From: Telmatactis stephensoni
Taxonomy: Eukaryota; Cnidaria; Anthozoa; Actiniaria; Isophelliidae
Direction: 5' to 3'
NCBI GenBank assembly: GCA_029948255.1
Contig: JALIZF010001825.1
Coordinates: 620,001-684,000 of the forward strand
Length of the DNA stretch: 64,000 bases
Part shown: positions 22,174-35,024 of the stretch, piece after piece
Layout of the letters: each line of letters begins with the position of its first letter
How positions within the stretch are numbered: position 1 is the stretch's first letter
Made by a program: the position numbers and the translations under genes
Notes under the pieces: model-generated
What the model saw: the letters and a program-made list of their open reading frames with translations, nothing else
Databases searched by the model: none
Told to the model about the DNA's origin: nothing

Positions 22174-24260
22174 ACACAGCATGAAATTTATTCTTTACGT
22201 ACATTTATTGAATGCGTAAATATTCGTAAATATCGATTCAATGTTGACGCGTGTTTTACGGAATTCGTAAAGGTTTTGTTTTGCGTAAAGATGCTTAAAG
22301 ACCCGTAAACCCACGTAAATATGATTACATTTACGGCGCAAATCGGATATGCTTAAATATACGTAAATAAGATATTTACGGATTTTTACGGTGCTTTACG
22401 TATCAAAACGCGCATTTTCATGTCCCTTGACTGATCGCAATATTTTTCGTGACAAAACAATTTTTGATATCGATTTTATTCAAAAGAAACTTTGCAATCG
22501 TTTCGTGATTGCAGAATAAAGTGAGCCGGCAAAGAAGAAAAAAATATGTTCTACAACGCACACAGCGACATATTCTGCCTCTTCATAGGTGGATCATAAA
22601 ACATTTTAAAATATTATCAAAACTGTTTTTAGCATTACCAGATTTCGAAGAATAATTCTATAAAACCAAGACAGCAGTTAGTTTAGCTATATCTTGATGA
22701 AACATGATCACCGGAAGTAATCGCTTAAAACCGACCAATCAGAGCACGCTGTTTGATATTTGCATTTTTGCCGCTCATTTCGAAATCGTTGGGCTTCGTT
22801 ACGGTTGTTGAACACGCCGTGAATATTCTATGAAGTTTGTCTTGATAAATGCTCTCTATTACCAAAAAAATCTACAAATTGTTGCTTGATTCGATGGAGA
22901 ACACAAAGAAAAAGTTTACCTTCAAAAGTACTGGAAGACAAAACTGATAGGGAGGCTAAAAAGATGACATGATCACTACAATTTATCGGTTCCGATGCAC
23001 TGCTACTGTCACAGTCAACAGATCTACAATGCTAAAATGTCTAAAATGACTTTTTGGTAAGTGTTATATCCATAAAAATTATATATATTTTTAGAGCTCA
23101 ATAAAATGTGATTGTGGCCTGTCAATACTTCATTTTTATAGACAATTTATTCACAGTCGAGGGCTTCACGCCGGTCACGCCGGTATTGATTCAACAGATT
23201 CGATGAATCGTGCCGGGCTCGAGGGTAGCTTGCAATAAAACCTTCGTTGTGAATTATCATGAGTCAGTTTAAAAACTTTTTTCTATGCAAAAAGTGAATC
23301 TAAGAACAGTTTCTCGTAATATTGTTTATAGGGTGTGTAGTGGCTTTCTGAAGACAGGTCGACTTTGGCTCAACTGATCAGTCTTCAATTAAAACAGTGA
23401 TCAAGCAAGATACTTGAAGATAAGAGGACAGTTTACTATTTCTCCAAATGAAATGAGGAGTTAGCAAGCAAGTAAACGAGCAGTACTATTAAACCTTTAT
23501 TTAGCAATTTTAGACGGATCAGACTATATGAACTCTGTACCGAGCTTTGTGAAATCTTTTCCTAGACAACCCTCAAAGGGACATGGAGTTCACATCTCGA
23601 GCGGCAAAACGGACCCCAAACCAGAAGCATAACTGTTATTAATACTTTCAAAAGTTGTCAAAATGTAAAGAAGGATATTTACAAATACATAATATCCATA
23701 ACATTTATTTATAAAGCTCAATAAAACGTTTCTTTTAACTAAACTTTTGAGAGAGTGATCAATTTTTTTCCTTTACGCAGCCATTACGTATTATTTAAGA
23801 GACTTTTACGTGATATTAACGGAATTATTAATTTCTTAAATATTGCAAAAAGATTCGTAAAATTCCGTAAAAGAAGTATAAACGCATTATTAACTAGACT
23901 TTTACGTGATGTTAACGGAATTATTAATTTCTTAAATATCGCGAAAAGATTCGTAAAACTCCTTAAAGGCGGTATTAACGCATTATTTAGTAGACTTTTA
24001 CGTGATGTTAACGGAATCGTTAATTTCTTAAATATCGCGAAAAGATTCGTAAAACTCCGTAAAGGAGGTATTAACGCATTATTTACGTGACCGTCAAGGT
24101 GCGTAAAGTGTCTCACTACGCTCTTTAACGGTTGCGTAAATAATCCGTAAAGGCAATATTTACGCAAACGCATAGGGAACGTAAATATCCGTAGAACTAG
24201 TCTTTACGCACTCATTGCGCAATATTTGCGGACACGTAAATGATAAATTTCATGCTGTGT
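22174..24260. mobile_element. Non-autonomous 2.1-kb TIR element dense in TTTACG/CGTAAA motifs
   Basis: Ends carry inverted ACACAGCATGAAATTTAT (22174-22191 and the reverse complement to 24260). Both ends are crowded with CGTAAA and TTTACG in either orientation. Three tandem copies of a roughly 100-bp unit lie at about 23791-24090. The centre is unique AT-rich sequence. No transposase is seen; the open frames are by-products of the tandem units. The motif density suggests subterminal protein-binding sites for a transposase supplied elsewhere (inference). Confidence 0.65.
23791..24090. repeat. Three tandem ~100-bp units
   Basis: Each unit contains GACTTTTACGTGAT, TTAACGGAAT, TTTCTTAAATAT and ATTAACGCATTATT. 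They are part of the TTTACG-rich element. Confidence 0.85.
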
Positions 24261-24668
24261 AAAGGTTTATTCTATCTTATCTTTTAATGGTGGTATAAGG
24301 GAAAGCCTCTCCCCCAGTTTACTCAGGACGCAAGATCTCGAAGTCTCGGATTGTTTTGTTTTGGTCAAGATTCTCAGTAACTTATCCTAGGCAGTTATCA
24401 TTTATGTTAAAGTTAGAGGAGGCATGGGCACTTGTGGTGATGCGGTTCTCCGTTCAGTTCATTTTTCTGTCGGTATTCAGTAATTCACATTTTTAAACTG
24501 ATATAATATTACGGGTTCTGTCATCGAATACTATGAACAGTTTTCCAGTTTTAGAGTTTTTGACGATTTCTATTACAGTTTTTCTCGATTTGCAGTATTA
24601 AATACCACTTAATGCCTCACCCAAGATAGTGTCGCACAGTTCTCGTTAGATTCTACTCGGCCTTCCTT

Positions 24669-24834
24669 AAGGCGCTGTTACACTGTGCAATTTTCCCCAG
24701 CAACTTCCCCAGCAATATTGCAAGTTGCTGGGGAAAATTGCAGTGTAACAGCGCCAAAATGTTTTCTGCAACTTGTTTCGCAACGCCGTTGCGAGACAAG
24801 TTGCTGAGAAAATTGCACAGTGTAACAGCGCCTT
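24669..24834. mobile_element. Compact hairpin element with internal third terminus
   Basis: Outer ends AAGGCGCTGTTACACTGTGC and its reverse complement. A further inverted copy of the same end (AATTGCAGTGTAACAGCGCC) lies inside at about 24735-24755, so one left end can pair with two right ends. The interior repeats GCAACTTG/CAAGTTGC. No ORF. Confidence 0.8.
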
Positions 24835-27800
24835 TAGAAATAAACTCTGCGGTAGAGGACTGAACGGTTTCTTTTCTTGTCACCAATATAGCGCACATTC
24901 TCTTTGACTGATCGGGTTTTTGCTTAAAACAACATTGTAAAATTTCATGAAAGTTACATGTAGTGTAAGTCGGTTGCGTCAAATAATTTTTTTAATTTGG
25001 TATCAATTCCGAGTAATTTGGCGAGGATTAGTTTTAAGTCAGTTTTGCAAGTAGTAGTGACGTACGATCGCCATCTTTGGTCCCCGTCAACCTTTTTTGA
25101 AATAGCTATATATATAGATGTGTCTACAAACCGGTTTATATTTCAAAGATAACTCAATCTTTAATGGATTTCACACACAACAAACGTATAGCATTTCCCA
25201 TGGGGTTCATTACAGAAATAAAGGGGAAAATACTTGAATTTGTAAACATTTCTAGAGTCTGTTAAAAATATTAAAAATAAAAAAATTAGAAAAACTGATT
25301 AAAAAACTTCTTTCGAGTTGATTTGACTGTTATCGCGGGGACAATGTGCGGTTCACTATACAAAGCAAAAGACTTGTACTGAATGAGTTCCCAACATTGA
25401 ATTATTAGAAATATAATAATAATTAGCTTTTGCGCGTTCGAAGCGTGATCCTATTATCAAATACTTTGTAGCAAGGTTTGCAACGGCAGCTCCTCAGTTG
25501 ATTTAGGATATTGGTTTTCTTGTTCAGTCTTACGGAGCGCAACTGAAGCACGAGCCGCTTGGGAAAAATCTTACAGTTAGTAGTTCACAATAACTGCTTT
25601 ATGGTTGATGTGAACTGACTGATACATTTCTCATTAACAAAACGTCTCGGTTTCGGATGCTTCAGTACAGTTTTACACACTTAGTCTTCATCTATAAGTT
25701 AATAAGAGAAACTTCCTGTCCATCAGAACCCAAAGTGTAGCTACCAGAGAGCACCCAAGTTCGGAAAAGACCGTACAGGGGAGAAAAACAGAAAGGAGAT
25801 AATCTTGGATCAATTCGATGTACATTTTTTCTTTTATTTATTACATAAAATGGAGAAGTTATATCTATGTATTTTTGTCACAGTTCAGTTATTTCATACC
25901 AATTTTATGAAACTGACTATAGCATCGACTAGGCTGGCCCCTTTCTTCTGTAATTGCTAGTACACCTCAGTCTTGTGTTTTTCACAGGTAAACCCGTACA
26001 ACGTCCATACTAATGCGGATAAATTTGAAAACGCATTAATACTTTGTCTGAGGTAGTGTACACCTTCCATGAGGAGCCATCCGCACCAAACCAGTCTAGT
26101 GCTCTTTCCATATTTCCAAGAAAACGTCGTTTTAGTGTGAATAGTGTGAACGGGGAAAAGAGTTATTTTTTTAAAATTTATCTGGAAATAAGAGATATTT
26201 TTTAAAAATTTATCTGGAAATGAGTAGCATAGGTAATCAGTTTTAAGGAAACAGCCAGGAACGACTGCTTATTTAGTAAAAATAATAGTACAAATTGTGA
26301 CTACGTGCACTCAAGCTGGTACTTAGTCTTCGACCGTGACATCACAGGGACCCCATGAATACAGACACCATGAAAAGTACCAGGCTGGATTTTATAAACA
26401 TTTGAGACAATTAAATGTCGTAATGTTGTTTTTCTTCCATCGCGAAAAAACACTGACACCTTATGACATTTTTTTCGAATATGAGCATTATTTGACTTAT
26501 TTTGTCATTATTAAAAAAATTGTCACTGAATTTCTTTACACGTGTCAGTTCAAATACTCTTTAATTTATTCAGTCATGAAGATAAAAAAGTTTTAGTGAA
26601 ACTGAGGACTTTCTCACTGCAAGTATTTCAAGCTGCAATAATGCATACCGTACGATTAAGTACCGTCACCCAAATTCTACGGCGTCTAGAGATGGACGAG
26701 ATTTAGGAAATAAAAGTTATCCATCCTTGGTTATTTGTATGGCCGAAATATGTTGATAATTTTTTCCTTGATTTAGTCGATGGTCGTTCTGTAATACAGT
26801 TCTATCTATCTCTAAATGTGACGCTCGGTCACTCTAATGGCTGCTCTGAACTGTTGTCTGTTTACTGCAAAGTAGACGTTCCTCGCGCCACAGCTTTTAT
26901 TTTTTATTTTTTATTTTTTAACGTCTGCTTTGCAAGCTACTGCTAGAGGGGTAGCTTCCGCCATAACAGGCATGTCTATCCCGCATTCTAGTCCATCTTA
27001 CCTCAGAATAAGTATAGTTAAATGGCTAAAAAGACGGAATGACTGACTTTAAACTGGCAATTTTCAATTGTACTTTTGAAGTAACATCAATCCAGGAAAG
27101 CCATTCAACAGCTGACCACAATTCTTATATTTTCTATTCCTCATATTTTCAAACAGTTTTGAGAAACCCCCGGTGTGAAAATCGGGTGTTTGGAACAATA
27201 TTTCTAATGAGACCAATACTGACTTTCTAGATTAATGTGAAAGGACGAGGACGAGAAAAGTTTTCTTTTTGAAAATTTGAGTGAAAAATGTTGAAGAGAT
27301 TCGTTTTTTTTTCTCAATTAACCAAATAGACTAAATAGATTCGTTTTCTTTGCTAAATTAACTAAATAGACTTGTTAACCCTATTACCTCGAATATTTCC
27401 TGATATCAATTTTCTATGAAGAGAATTATATTACCAATAAAGCGTCTTTAATTGAGGGGAAAAAATTGCGAAAAGCCAAACAAAGCCGCTGAGTTTGGTC
27501 GTCGGATTTTCTCCTTTGCACTATTATTACTGCTGTCACACCTCTTTATATTTTATTGCCGTCACATTATATCTACGGATTGCTTTTGACATAGTTTTTA
27601 GAAATGTAAAGTGTGAAATAATAATTTTTGACGCTAAATCCCAACACCTTTTTCGCTATATACTATTTTAGAATACAACATGTCCAACCCGAAGATTTTG
27701 ACAGATTCATTTGCGCGTAGAGCAAAAGGGTTCAAACACTAAAACTAGGCGAACACTCAATGGTTCCTGAAAAATAACAACCCTGAATTTCTGACAGATT

Positions 27801-29911
27801 CTTAATATTGAATAAGGTTCAAGGAAAAGTCGAAGAAAAGAGAGTTTTGGGTCTTTGAAGTTCTTTCAAGTTTAAGTTTCTATTTCACGAATTTCTTTCA
27901 TGAATCCTGAAAGAAAAAAGAAATGCCGTTTGGGCTCCGTTCATATTTACAAAGATTGGTCCAAGAATGTACAAGTTTCAACCTCATTTTGGTTCTAAAT
28001 AAAAACGAATCAGTTCACATTGCATCGTAAAAGGAATTGCCATGAATGTAACCACAAAATTCGTCCCCCCGCGCATATATGAACAATATTGTAACTTATT
28101 TTCAATTCTGCTTGACACTTGACTGTTGTTTTGAAACGTGTAAACTACATCTCATGGAACGAGTGCATTCCCCGTTATTTTGGCCAAAACAACAAGCAAG
28201 TACTATTACATCACTCGTTTTCTAACCATAACAACCATATAACACCAGAAGAAGTGAACTCGTTCGCATTAATTCAGTTACTTCATTAACAGTGACCTTG
28301 AAGTCGTCGAATCGACAAACCGGTAAGCGATCTTTGATCTCATGTCGAGATGACCACCATTGTCTCTACTTATCTCTGTGATAATGGACTAACCTTTTTT
28401 TCTTTCAATTTTTTGCTTTTGAAAATATTTTCTAGCGTATTCTTGCTACAATTTCTTTGATATTCTTTGATATTCAGTTATTTCGAAAACGCTAAGCTAT
28501 AGCTCGTAAGAATTGGAGTCTAGACAGATTTCAGAAGACTATTTTGTAGCAATTGGAAGACACTTACAACACAAAAACGCCCATAATGGGAGGTGAAAGT
28601 GCGAAACATATTGTCGATTTATAACCCACTTTCATTTGCTAGAGCGATTCATTTTAGATCGGTCACTTTCGTTTTTAGTAACTTTTTATAAACTTATTAT
28701 TTTACAAAAGAAAGAAAGAAAGAAATTCTCGTGTTGCTTCCTTGAATCTTTTCACAAGTAGAAGCTCAGTACATTAATTTCAAGGTGAACTAATTTTTAA
28801 CTTTAACAATTTGGTTTCAAAAATGACGTGTCAATATCGAATTATGTTGTGTGAAGAGTCAATTCTACGATAGCATGCCTTTTCTTTGTTCTTTTCTTTT
28901 CTTATTTTTTCTTTTCTCTTTTCTCTACTTTTTCGCGTATAATATATATTATTGGTGTATTTATATTAACGTATGCTATCTTTATCTGAGTAAAAGTGAA
29001 TCAGTTCATGTAGATCTATGTTCATGTCGAATTCTTAAACTTTTTGTAATCTAAATTAATTACATCAGTCCAACTAGTTTATCAGGCAACTTTTTCAAAT
29101 GTGTACGAAAAATTAGGTTAATAATACTAATATGGCACAGTCGTTGGAGTAGTATTAATAATACATTGTTTCAATGATCATTCGAGTGTTTTATTATTAT
29201 TTGTCACCTGCGGTGTTTTCTCTCTTAACGAAAACATACACCGAGGTTTATGTCAATTGTTTAATGTTAAGACATTTTTTTGTGAACTGGTAAGGTGAGA
29301 ACCGACACGTCTGTCGGGTTTTTCGTTTTTGTTTTTCTTTCTTTTTTTTTTTTCGTTTTCCTTTTTTTGTTTTCTGATAAAAAAAGTACTTAAAAATTTA
29401 CTTATGATTTTTCTAGAATTATTTGCCGCCATTGTCAACTCCTTAAATTGAACTTATATTTATTTATTTATTCATTTTTAATTTGGAAATCGTACTAAAG
29501 TTTCCGATTTAATCGTGCCATAATACATATTTCTTTTACATGTAAAACATTCTGCTATAGCTCATATATCATTTTCAAGTGTAAAATTTTTGTGGATTGA
29601 TATGGTATCTACGAGCTCACCAGTCAATTTTAAATATTTTGTATTTGTAGTTCTGTTTATTATTATTAAAAGGAAAGTTCACCTGTTAAAGCTTCGCATA
29701 CTGATGATTTTTACCTTCTTACGTTTTCCTCTGCTCCTCACACTAATAAAAAATACACTTAAAAATTAATGTTCACATTTTTCTCTCTGACAAACTTTCA
29801 ATACAATAAATATGCTTGCAATATAAAACGTGACACCAACAAGCGTACGCGTATTATTCTCTATCCACGAGTTCTCTTATTAGTGCGAGCTAACTTTTTT
29901 CTTTTCTTCCA
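24835..29911. other. 5-kb gene-poor region
   Basis: No exon with domain similarity was found. Open frames are short and AT-driven. A possible untranslated first exon of the acidic-protein gene ends at a good donor near 28322 (AACCG|GTAAGC), but this is only a guess. Simple A/G runs occur near 28710-28722 and T-rich runs near 29325-29370. Confidence 0.45.
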
Positions 29912-29931
29912 GGTCTATAAATTAAACAAAC

Positions 29932-31503
29932 ATGAGAGTATTAATTGTCCTTGCCGTCCTTCTTGCCGTAGCTTATGCTGCACCAACCTCAAACCTTGGT
30001 AAGAATACTTTAGGCTAGGGAGGGAAGGGAGGGTATAAATAACGAAAAATGCCATCTTAGCGGATCTGAAAAGTTTAACATTTCCCCCGTATGGGAGGAG
30101 GGTGTGGAATTGTTTGTGCTGAAGAAAATGTATGGAAGGGAAGTATATGGAGTGAGTTAATGTACCTAAATGAAAGTATGAACTGAAAGGTGAATCGAAG
30201 CCAATTTTAAATGATCGCACGGGAAGTAGCACGAGGTAAGGTTTACAGACAAGTAACAAAATTTCCCGTGAAGGGGTGGCTACTGACTATATAAGTTTGG
30301 TTTTTGTCCAGGGGATAATATATTAGGAAAATTATTGTTAGTGAAACCGTTTGCTACTACGGTTTGTATAGTATGTGTCTCGCCAGACTAAAGACCAAAA
30401 ATCCAAGTCAATTTTCAAACAGAGGCGGATATTTTCACCAATTACTGATGTTTGAACACATTGTTGCTTCAAAATAACTTATCGTCATTTCCCAGTCTAG
30501 ACGGCGAAACATGTAATTATGCGAACGGTGGTAAAATGTTGATGTTCAGGTTTAGGGCCGTCCTTAGTGAAGGAATGAAAGTGTAATTACGAACTGTTCT
30601 TGAACTATAGCGCTAGAAAGGACAAAATGTCATGAAGTAAACAAGGAAAAAAAAAAGAACTATGTATATAAGATAAATCTTACGAGTTTTTCTTATTGAT
30701 TTTTTTAATTCATTCATGATACAGAAAAAGACCTTTTAGGTGAGCCTAGTGCTAACGCCACTGAGGCCGTTCCCGAAAACCCTGAAATCGAGCCAAAAGA
30801 AACTGCTGATGCAGCCAAACCAGACACCATGCCAAAGGAGGAACTCCCAGCTGAAGACACCCCAACTGGTGAGAAGAAAGAAGCTGAAGGATCTGCCACC
30901 GAGTCACAAAATGATGACAATGACTTCAGCGAAGATGATGATGATGAGAATGAAGATGAAGTTGATGATGATGATACCGATGATGAAGCCGATGAGGAAG
31001 ACTCTGGTGACGAAGATGACGAGGAAGAGTCTGGCGACAGTGATGAGTCCGGCGACAGCGAAGAATCTGGCGAGAGTGGTGATGAGGAGGAGTCTGGAGA
31101 CAGCGATGACGAAGAAGAGTCTGGAGAGAGCGGTGATGAGGAGGAATCTGGAGACAGCGAGGAATCCGGCGAGAGCGGTGACGAAGAGGAATCTGGTGAC
31201 AGCGAAGAATCCGGAGAGTCTGGAGAAGGCGATGATGAAGAGGAATCTGGCGACAGCGAGGAGTCTGGAGAGAGTGGCGATGAAGAGGAATCTGGAGACA
31301 GCGAGGAATCCGGCGAGAGCGGTGATGAAGAGGAATCTGGCGACAGCGAAGAATCCGGAGAGTCTGGAGAAGGTGACGATGAAGAGGAATCTGGCGACAG
31401 CGAGGAATCTGGCGAGAGTGGTGATGAGGAGGAGTCTGGTGATGAGGAGGAATCCGGCGAAAGCGGAGAGTCTGGTGACGAGGAAGATTCTGATGAGGAA
31501 TAA
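29932..31503 (+). CDS. Secreted acidic Glu/Asp/Ser/Gly repeat protein
   Basis: Two coding exons, 29932-29998 and 30725-31503, joined in phase 1, encode 281 residues. Exon 1 is a clean signal peptide (MRVLIVLAVLLAVAYA, cleavage probably before APTS). The mature N-terminus is Pro/Glu/Ala-rich with one NAT glycosylation site. From about residue 85 it is a run of Asp and Glu, then repeats of the form EESGDSEESGESGDE to the end. There are no cysteines or transmembrane segments after the signal. An acceptor (CTTCCAG at about 29901-29912) just before the ATG suggests an untranslated exon upstream. A polyadenylation signal AATAAA lies at 31721. Such proteins bind calcium, and comparable acidic proteins occur in coral skeletal matrix; that role is inference. 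It is not obviously one of the named Asp-rich skeletal families. Confidence 0.88.
30980..31490 (+). repeat. Imperfect coding repeats of the acidic protein
   Basis: Tandem GAGGAATCTGG/GGCGACAGCGA-type modules, roughly 45-60 bp, encode EESGDSEESGESGD blocks. The modules differ mainly at synonymous sites and recur as longer blocks (about 31190-31260 and 31330-31400), showing recent internal duplication in multiples of 3. Confidence 0.85.
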
Positions 31504-31720
31504 GTCTGCTATTTTTTAAATTGCACCAACTTAATGAAGATCTGAACTACTGAGTTATTCTCAGAGACACTGTGTACGTATGTACATAATCTATACATAT
31601 AAACTTAGACGTTTCTCTCTCTTATGGGGTATGTTTTCTCTTATGGAATTTTGTGAATAATCGTCTAAGGCCGTTCATTTAATAACGGGTTATAAATATG
31701 TCGTGGCGTGTCAGTCTACA

Positions 31721-31730
31721 AATAAATAAA
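31721..31730 (+). promoter_or_regulatory. Polyadenylation signal of acidic-protein gene
   Basis: Overlapping AATAAATAAA about 220 bp after the stop codon, with a second AATAAA about 15 bp later. Confidence 0.6.
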
Positions 31731-31973
31731 TGTTATAATAAATACTGCCTCTACTTTGACTCGATCATTGGCATATATACTATATAGACTTGCTCCCATT
31801 TGTTTCTTTTAGCGCTGGGACGCGGACGCCGGCCTTTTCTCTCCGTTGATTCTGGGAAATGTTGGTACTATGCATGCCAGACAGCTGGTCCCTTGTTTTG
31901 AGGACGCGCCATATATCAATATATCAGGGAAATGGGTCAAAAGTAATGCAAAGCGTACTTCACTGGTACTAAG

Positions 31974-33241
31974 CAGTGGCGGATCCAAGGGGGTGTCCGT
32001 AGGTGCACCGGACACCCCCTAGCGCCGTACGAGATGCAGTCATCAGATGAGGGTCTCAATGGGGTTAAGCGTGAGTCGTGAAACGCTTAAAAAATTAACC
32101 GTGAGTCGTGAAAATTCGAAAAAAGTAATCGTGAGCCGTGAAAAATTTTTGTAGCGTGAGCCGTGATTTTCGTTTTTTATAGTGCATTTAAGGACGTTCG
32201 CGGGCAAAAAAATTTACCATGTTTTTTTCTTCATACTTCGCATGGTGAGATAATGTCATCATAGAAGTTCAAAGAGCAAATAAAAAATGGGGGTCACCGT
32301 TCTCGTTGAGGAGTGAGATGACATCAAAGTGCATGCACCCACTTTCTCGTAGAAGATCGCTTGCGCGCCAATCTATAGGAGTCGAGCATAGAAGTCATTT
32401 TTTGTAGAAAAACTAAATGGATTACTCATTGTTTAGATACACGACCGCCTAATAACCCATGGAATAATAGTATGTAAAAATATTTGTAAATACTTAACAA
32501 ATAGCTGTTGTTTTTAATTCGAATTGGCAGTCACGAGCGACACTTTTGCCGGGACTTAGCTCAAAGTTGTCACGGAAATCCGTGTTTTTATTATGATTTT
32601 ACCATTATTTTTTTTCATATTTAGCATATTAACAGCTTATGTAATTCTTTATCAAACATTGAAATAAAAAGTTGGGGTCACCGTATTCGTTTCCGAGATA
32701 TTGAGCCGTAAAGTTCAAAATCGATTCAAAAATTGGCCGCCATCTTGAATACCGAGAGGAGACTGGGCCCAGTAGAATCTTTTCCATCCTTTTTTCTGCA
32801 GTTTTTCAACCTGAACGATTTTTTTCCTCCGTAAAATTACTTCCCCTCCCCCCCCCCCCCCCATTTTTCCTTTTTTTGAGACCAATGACATTTGACTGAG
32901 CGTTGCCTGGTCTTCATGGGCGAGTTGACTAGGCGTCAGCCAGGCGCTCACTATGTCACTCTTGGTGGTCTTTGTCCAGGCGTCTCAGCAATTCAATTCA
33001 AAACGAATTTTTTCTTCATGCTATATCGGAAAATTTTTCAAAACGCCTAAGTTAACCGTGATTCGGAAAAATTAACCGTGAGTCGTGAAAAAGCGATTTT
33101 TTTAAGCGTGAGTCGTGACTGATACCCCCCATTGAGACCCTCTCAGATCCATTGTTAGGAGGCCGCCATCTTGGATGTGACGTCATCTCTCAAGAGGCCT
33201 ATTTAGGACACCCCCTTTGCAAAATCCTGGATCCGCCCCTG
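31974..33241. mobile_element. TIR element (hAT-like ends), host of a nested element
   Basis: Left end CAGTGGCGGATCCAAGGGGG, right end inverted (CCCCC..GGATCCGCCCCTG), the CAGNGGCGGATC style common in hAT-type non-autonomous elements. CTAAG occurs on both flanks and may be a target duplication, but hAT elements usually give 8 bp, so the class is not certain. Most of its length is another element (32049-33142). Confidence 0.75.
32049..33142. mobile_element. Nested element with 6-bp target duplication
   Basis: Inverted ends GAGGGTCTCAATGGGG and its reverse complement, flanked by TCAGAT at 32043-32048 and again at 33143-33148. Both ends carry several direct copies of AACCGTGAGTCGTGA-type motifs. 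The interior has no transposase. The perfect duplication proves insertion into the surrounding element. Confidence 0.85.
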
Positions 33242-35024
33242 CTAAGTGTACTATGTCATATACTCATAAGCGATCTCTCTTGCAGGCGACCAGCTACCAG
33301 CGACCAGTTACGGCTATCAATATAAAAACTCGTTTGAATTACTTGTAAAACTTTTCAGTTAAAAACTCTCGTAAGCCAGTGGTCTGTTCAGCGTCCGCGA
33401 CAGCTTTTGTGGATTACGAACTGGTCTTTTCTTTTGTTTCTTTGCTCAAATGTGATACAAATTTTGTAGATATTGCAGATAATGAAATTGTACATTTCAG
33501 TAAGTCTTTCTGGCCATCTGTATAAGTGGTATGGATATGAAAGTTTATCAACACCTGGGCTCACACTCATACATGTCATAACATACTTTACGCGAGCGCG
33601 TATCTGTTACCTCATGATAGAGTTTAAAATATTTACGCCACGTGAAACACTCAAAATTTCAACAAAGAAAAAAAAAAAGAAAGAAAGAAAGAAAAGAAAA
33701 AAAAGGACAGCAGATAATCTATAGATGATCTACACGACCTACCTTTTTCCCCGGCTAAGTAAACAACGTACCGTCCTATTGCTCATTCTTTCAGTCTTCC
33801 CAAAAGAGACTTGATCGATCAGAGCCGGAAATTACATGGTGAGCGAAACGACGGCGCTTGTTTTCATGTGCGCCCTACGTAGCCAATCCTGATAAATACA
33901 ACCAAAGGGGCTGGTGGTATTGGAGATGTGTGTAACGGTCCATGAGATTTAGGGCCGATTCATACACCGCCAAAACGTCAAAAAGTTTGGAAAGTCAACT
34001 GAAAGATCTCGATAAGTTTACTTTGCATTTCTGATAAACGCTAGCAGGACCACAGGAAGCTCAAGCAATACACTGGAACTTGAATCTCACGTTTTGTTGA
34101 AATTAAATATAAGATCTGTTATTTCGTAGTTTTAGACCATCCCTGTGGAGTTTTGAGCTATTTTGTGCGGATTTGTGCAGACAATTTTCTAAGAGACCTA
34201 CGCTTTTCTTTTACCAAAGTTGATCCACAACTAGACGCCTACCCTACCAGCCTGCAACATACAACTGTAGAAAGTGTTACGATAATAATAATGATAATAA
34301 TGTTTAGCACTTTTATTGTGTAAATGTCGGTATGAAATATGATCAAATACACATGAAATCCTTACTACATGCATTAAATAAAGTGCATGGTTTATTCATG
34401 TTTCTTTATGGTTTTATCCTCATAAAGACGTTTTTTTATATCACTGTTATTTTCGCATTATTTATTAGATCGGTGATTTTAACGCCCTTTTAATGGACGA
34501 AGGACGCGTAGGGTGCGTTCTCCATGAGAGCAAATATCGCATGAGCGTTCGTGGTTTTATAGCTTTTAGTTATGATTTCCATAAGAATACTCACTCTCAG
34601 GAGAGTCAACAAGACTTTGGCTGCCCTTTAGCCCGACAATGTATTTTGAAATGGGTGTATAACAAAGTAACTCGTGTTGGGTTGTACATTTTACATGTTC
34701 AAGAAACAAGCTGCAAATAGATTATCACGTGTAATAGGCAAACGTTTTAGTTCACTATTAATATTTGATGAAAAATTAATTACTACGAGAACTAAAGAGG
34801 AAACAGATGAAATTTATATCAAATTGCGGTTTTTTAGTAAAGTTTAATTGAAAACCAACTTGTCATGATTATAACAAAGGCGATAAATACTTAATCGCTG
34901 CAATTAATTTGCGCGATTCTACCATATTAGCAAGCTTTTCGTGACAACGTACAAGTCTCTTTGCTCGCATTTTTCTCAAAGTTGCGGATGCATTTGAATT
35001 TCGATTAGCTTCGCTTCAAACCGA
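33242..35024. other. Intergenic, no gene seen
   Basis: Includes A/G-rich simple sequence around 33665-33705 and short unsupported open frames. Confidence 0.4.

Noticed and set aside
1706..24834. CRISPR-like arrays suggested by short direct repeats
   Set aside because: The sequence is eukaryotic; repeats are minisatellites or hairpin elements without regular unique spacers, and no cas genes occur.
30714..31519. Other frames over the acidic-protein exon (Lys/Arg/Met-rich and Ser-rich)
   Set aside because: Shadows of the real acidic frame, which has a signal exon joined in phase.
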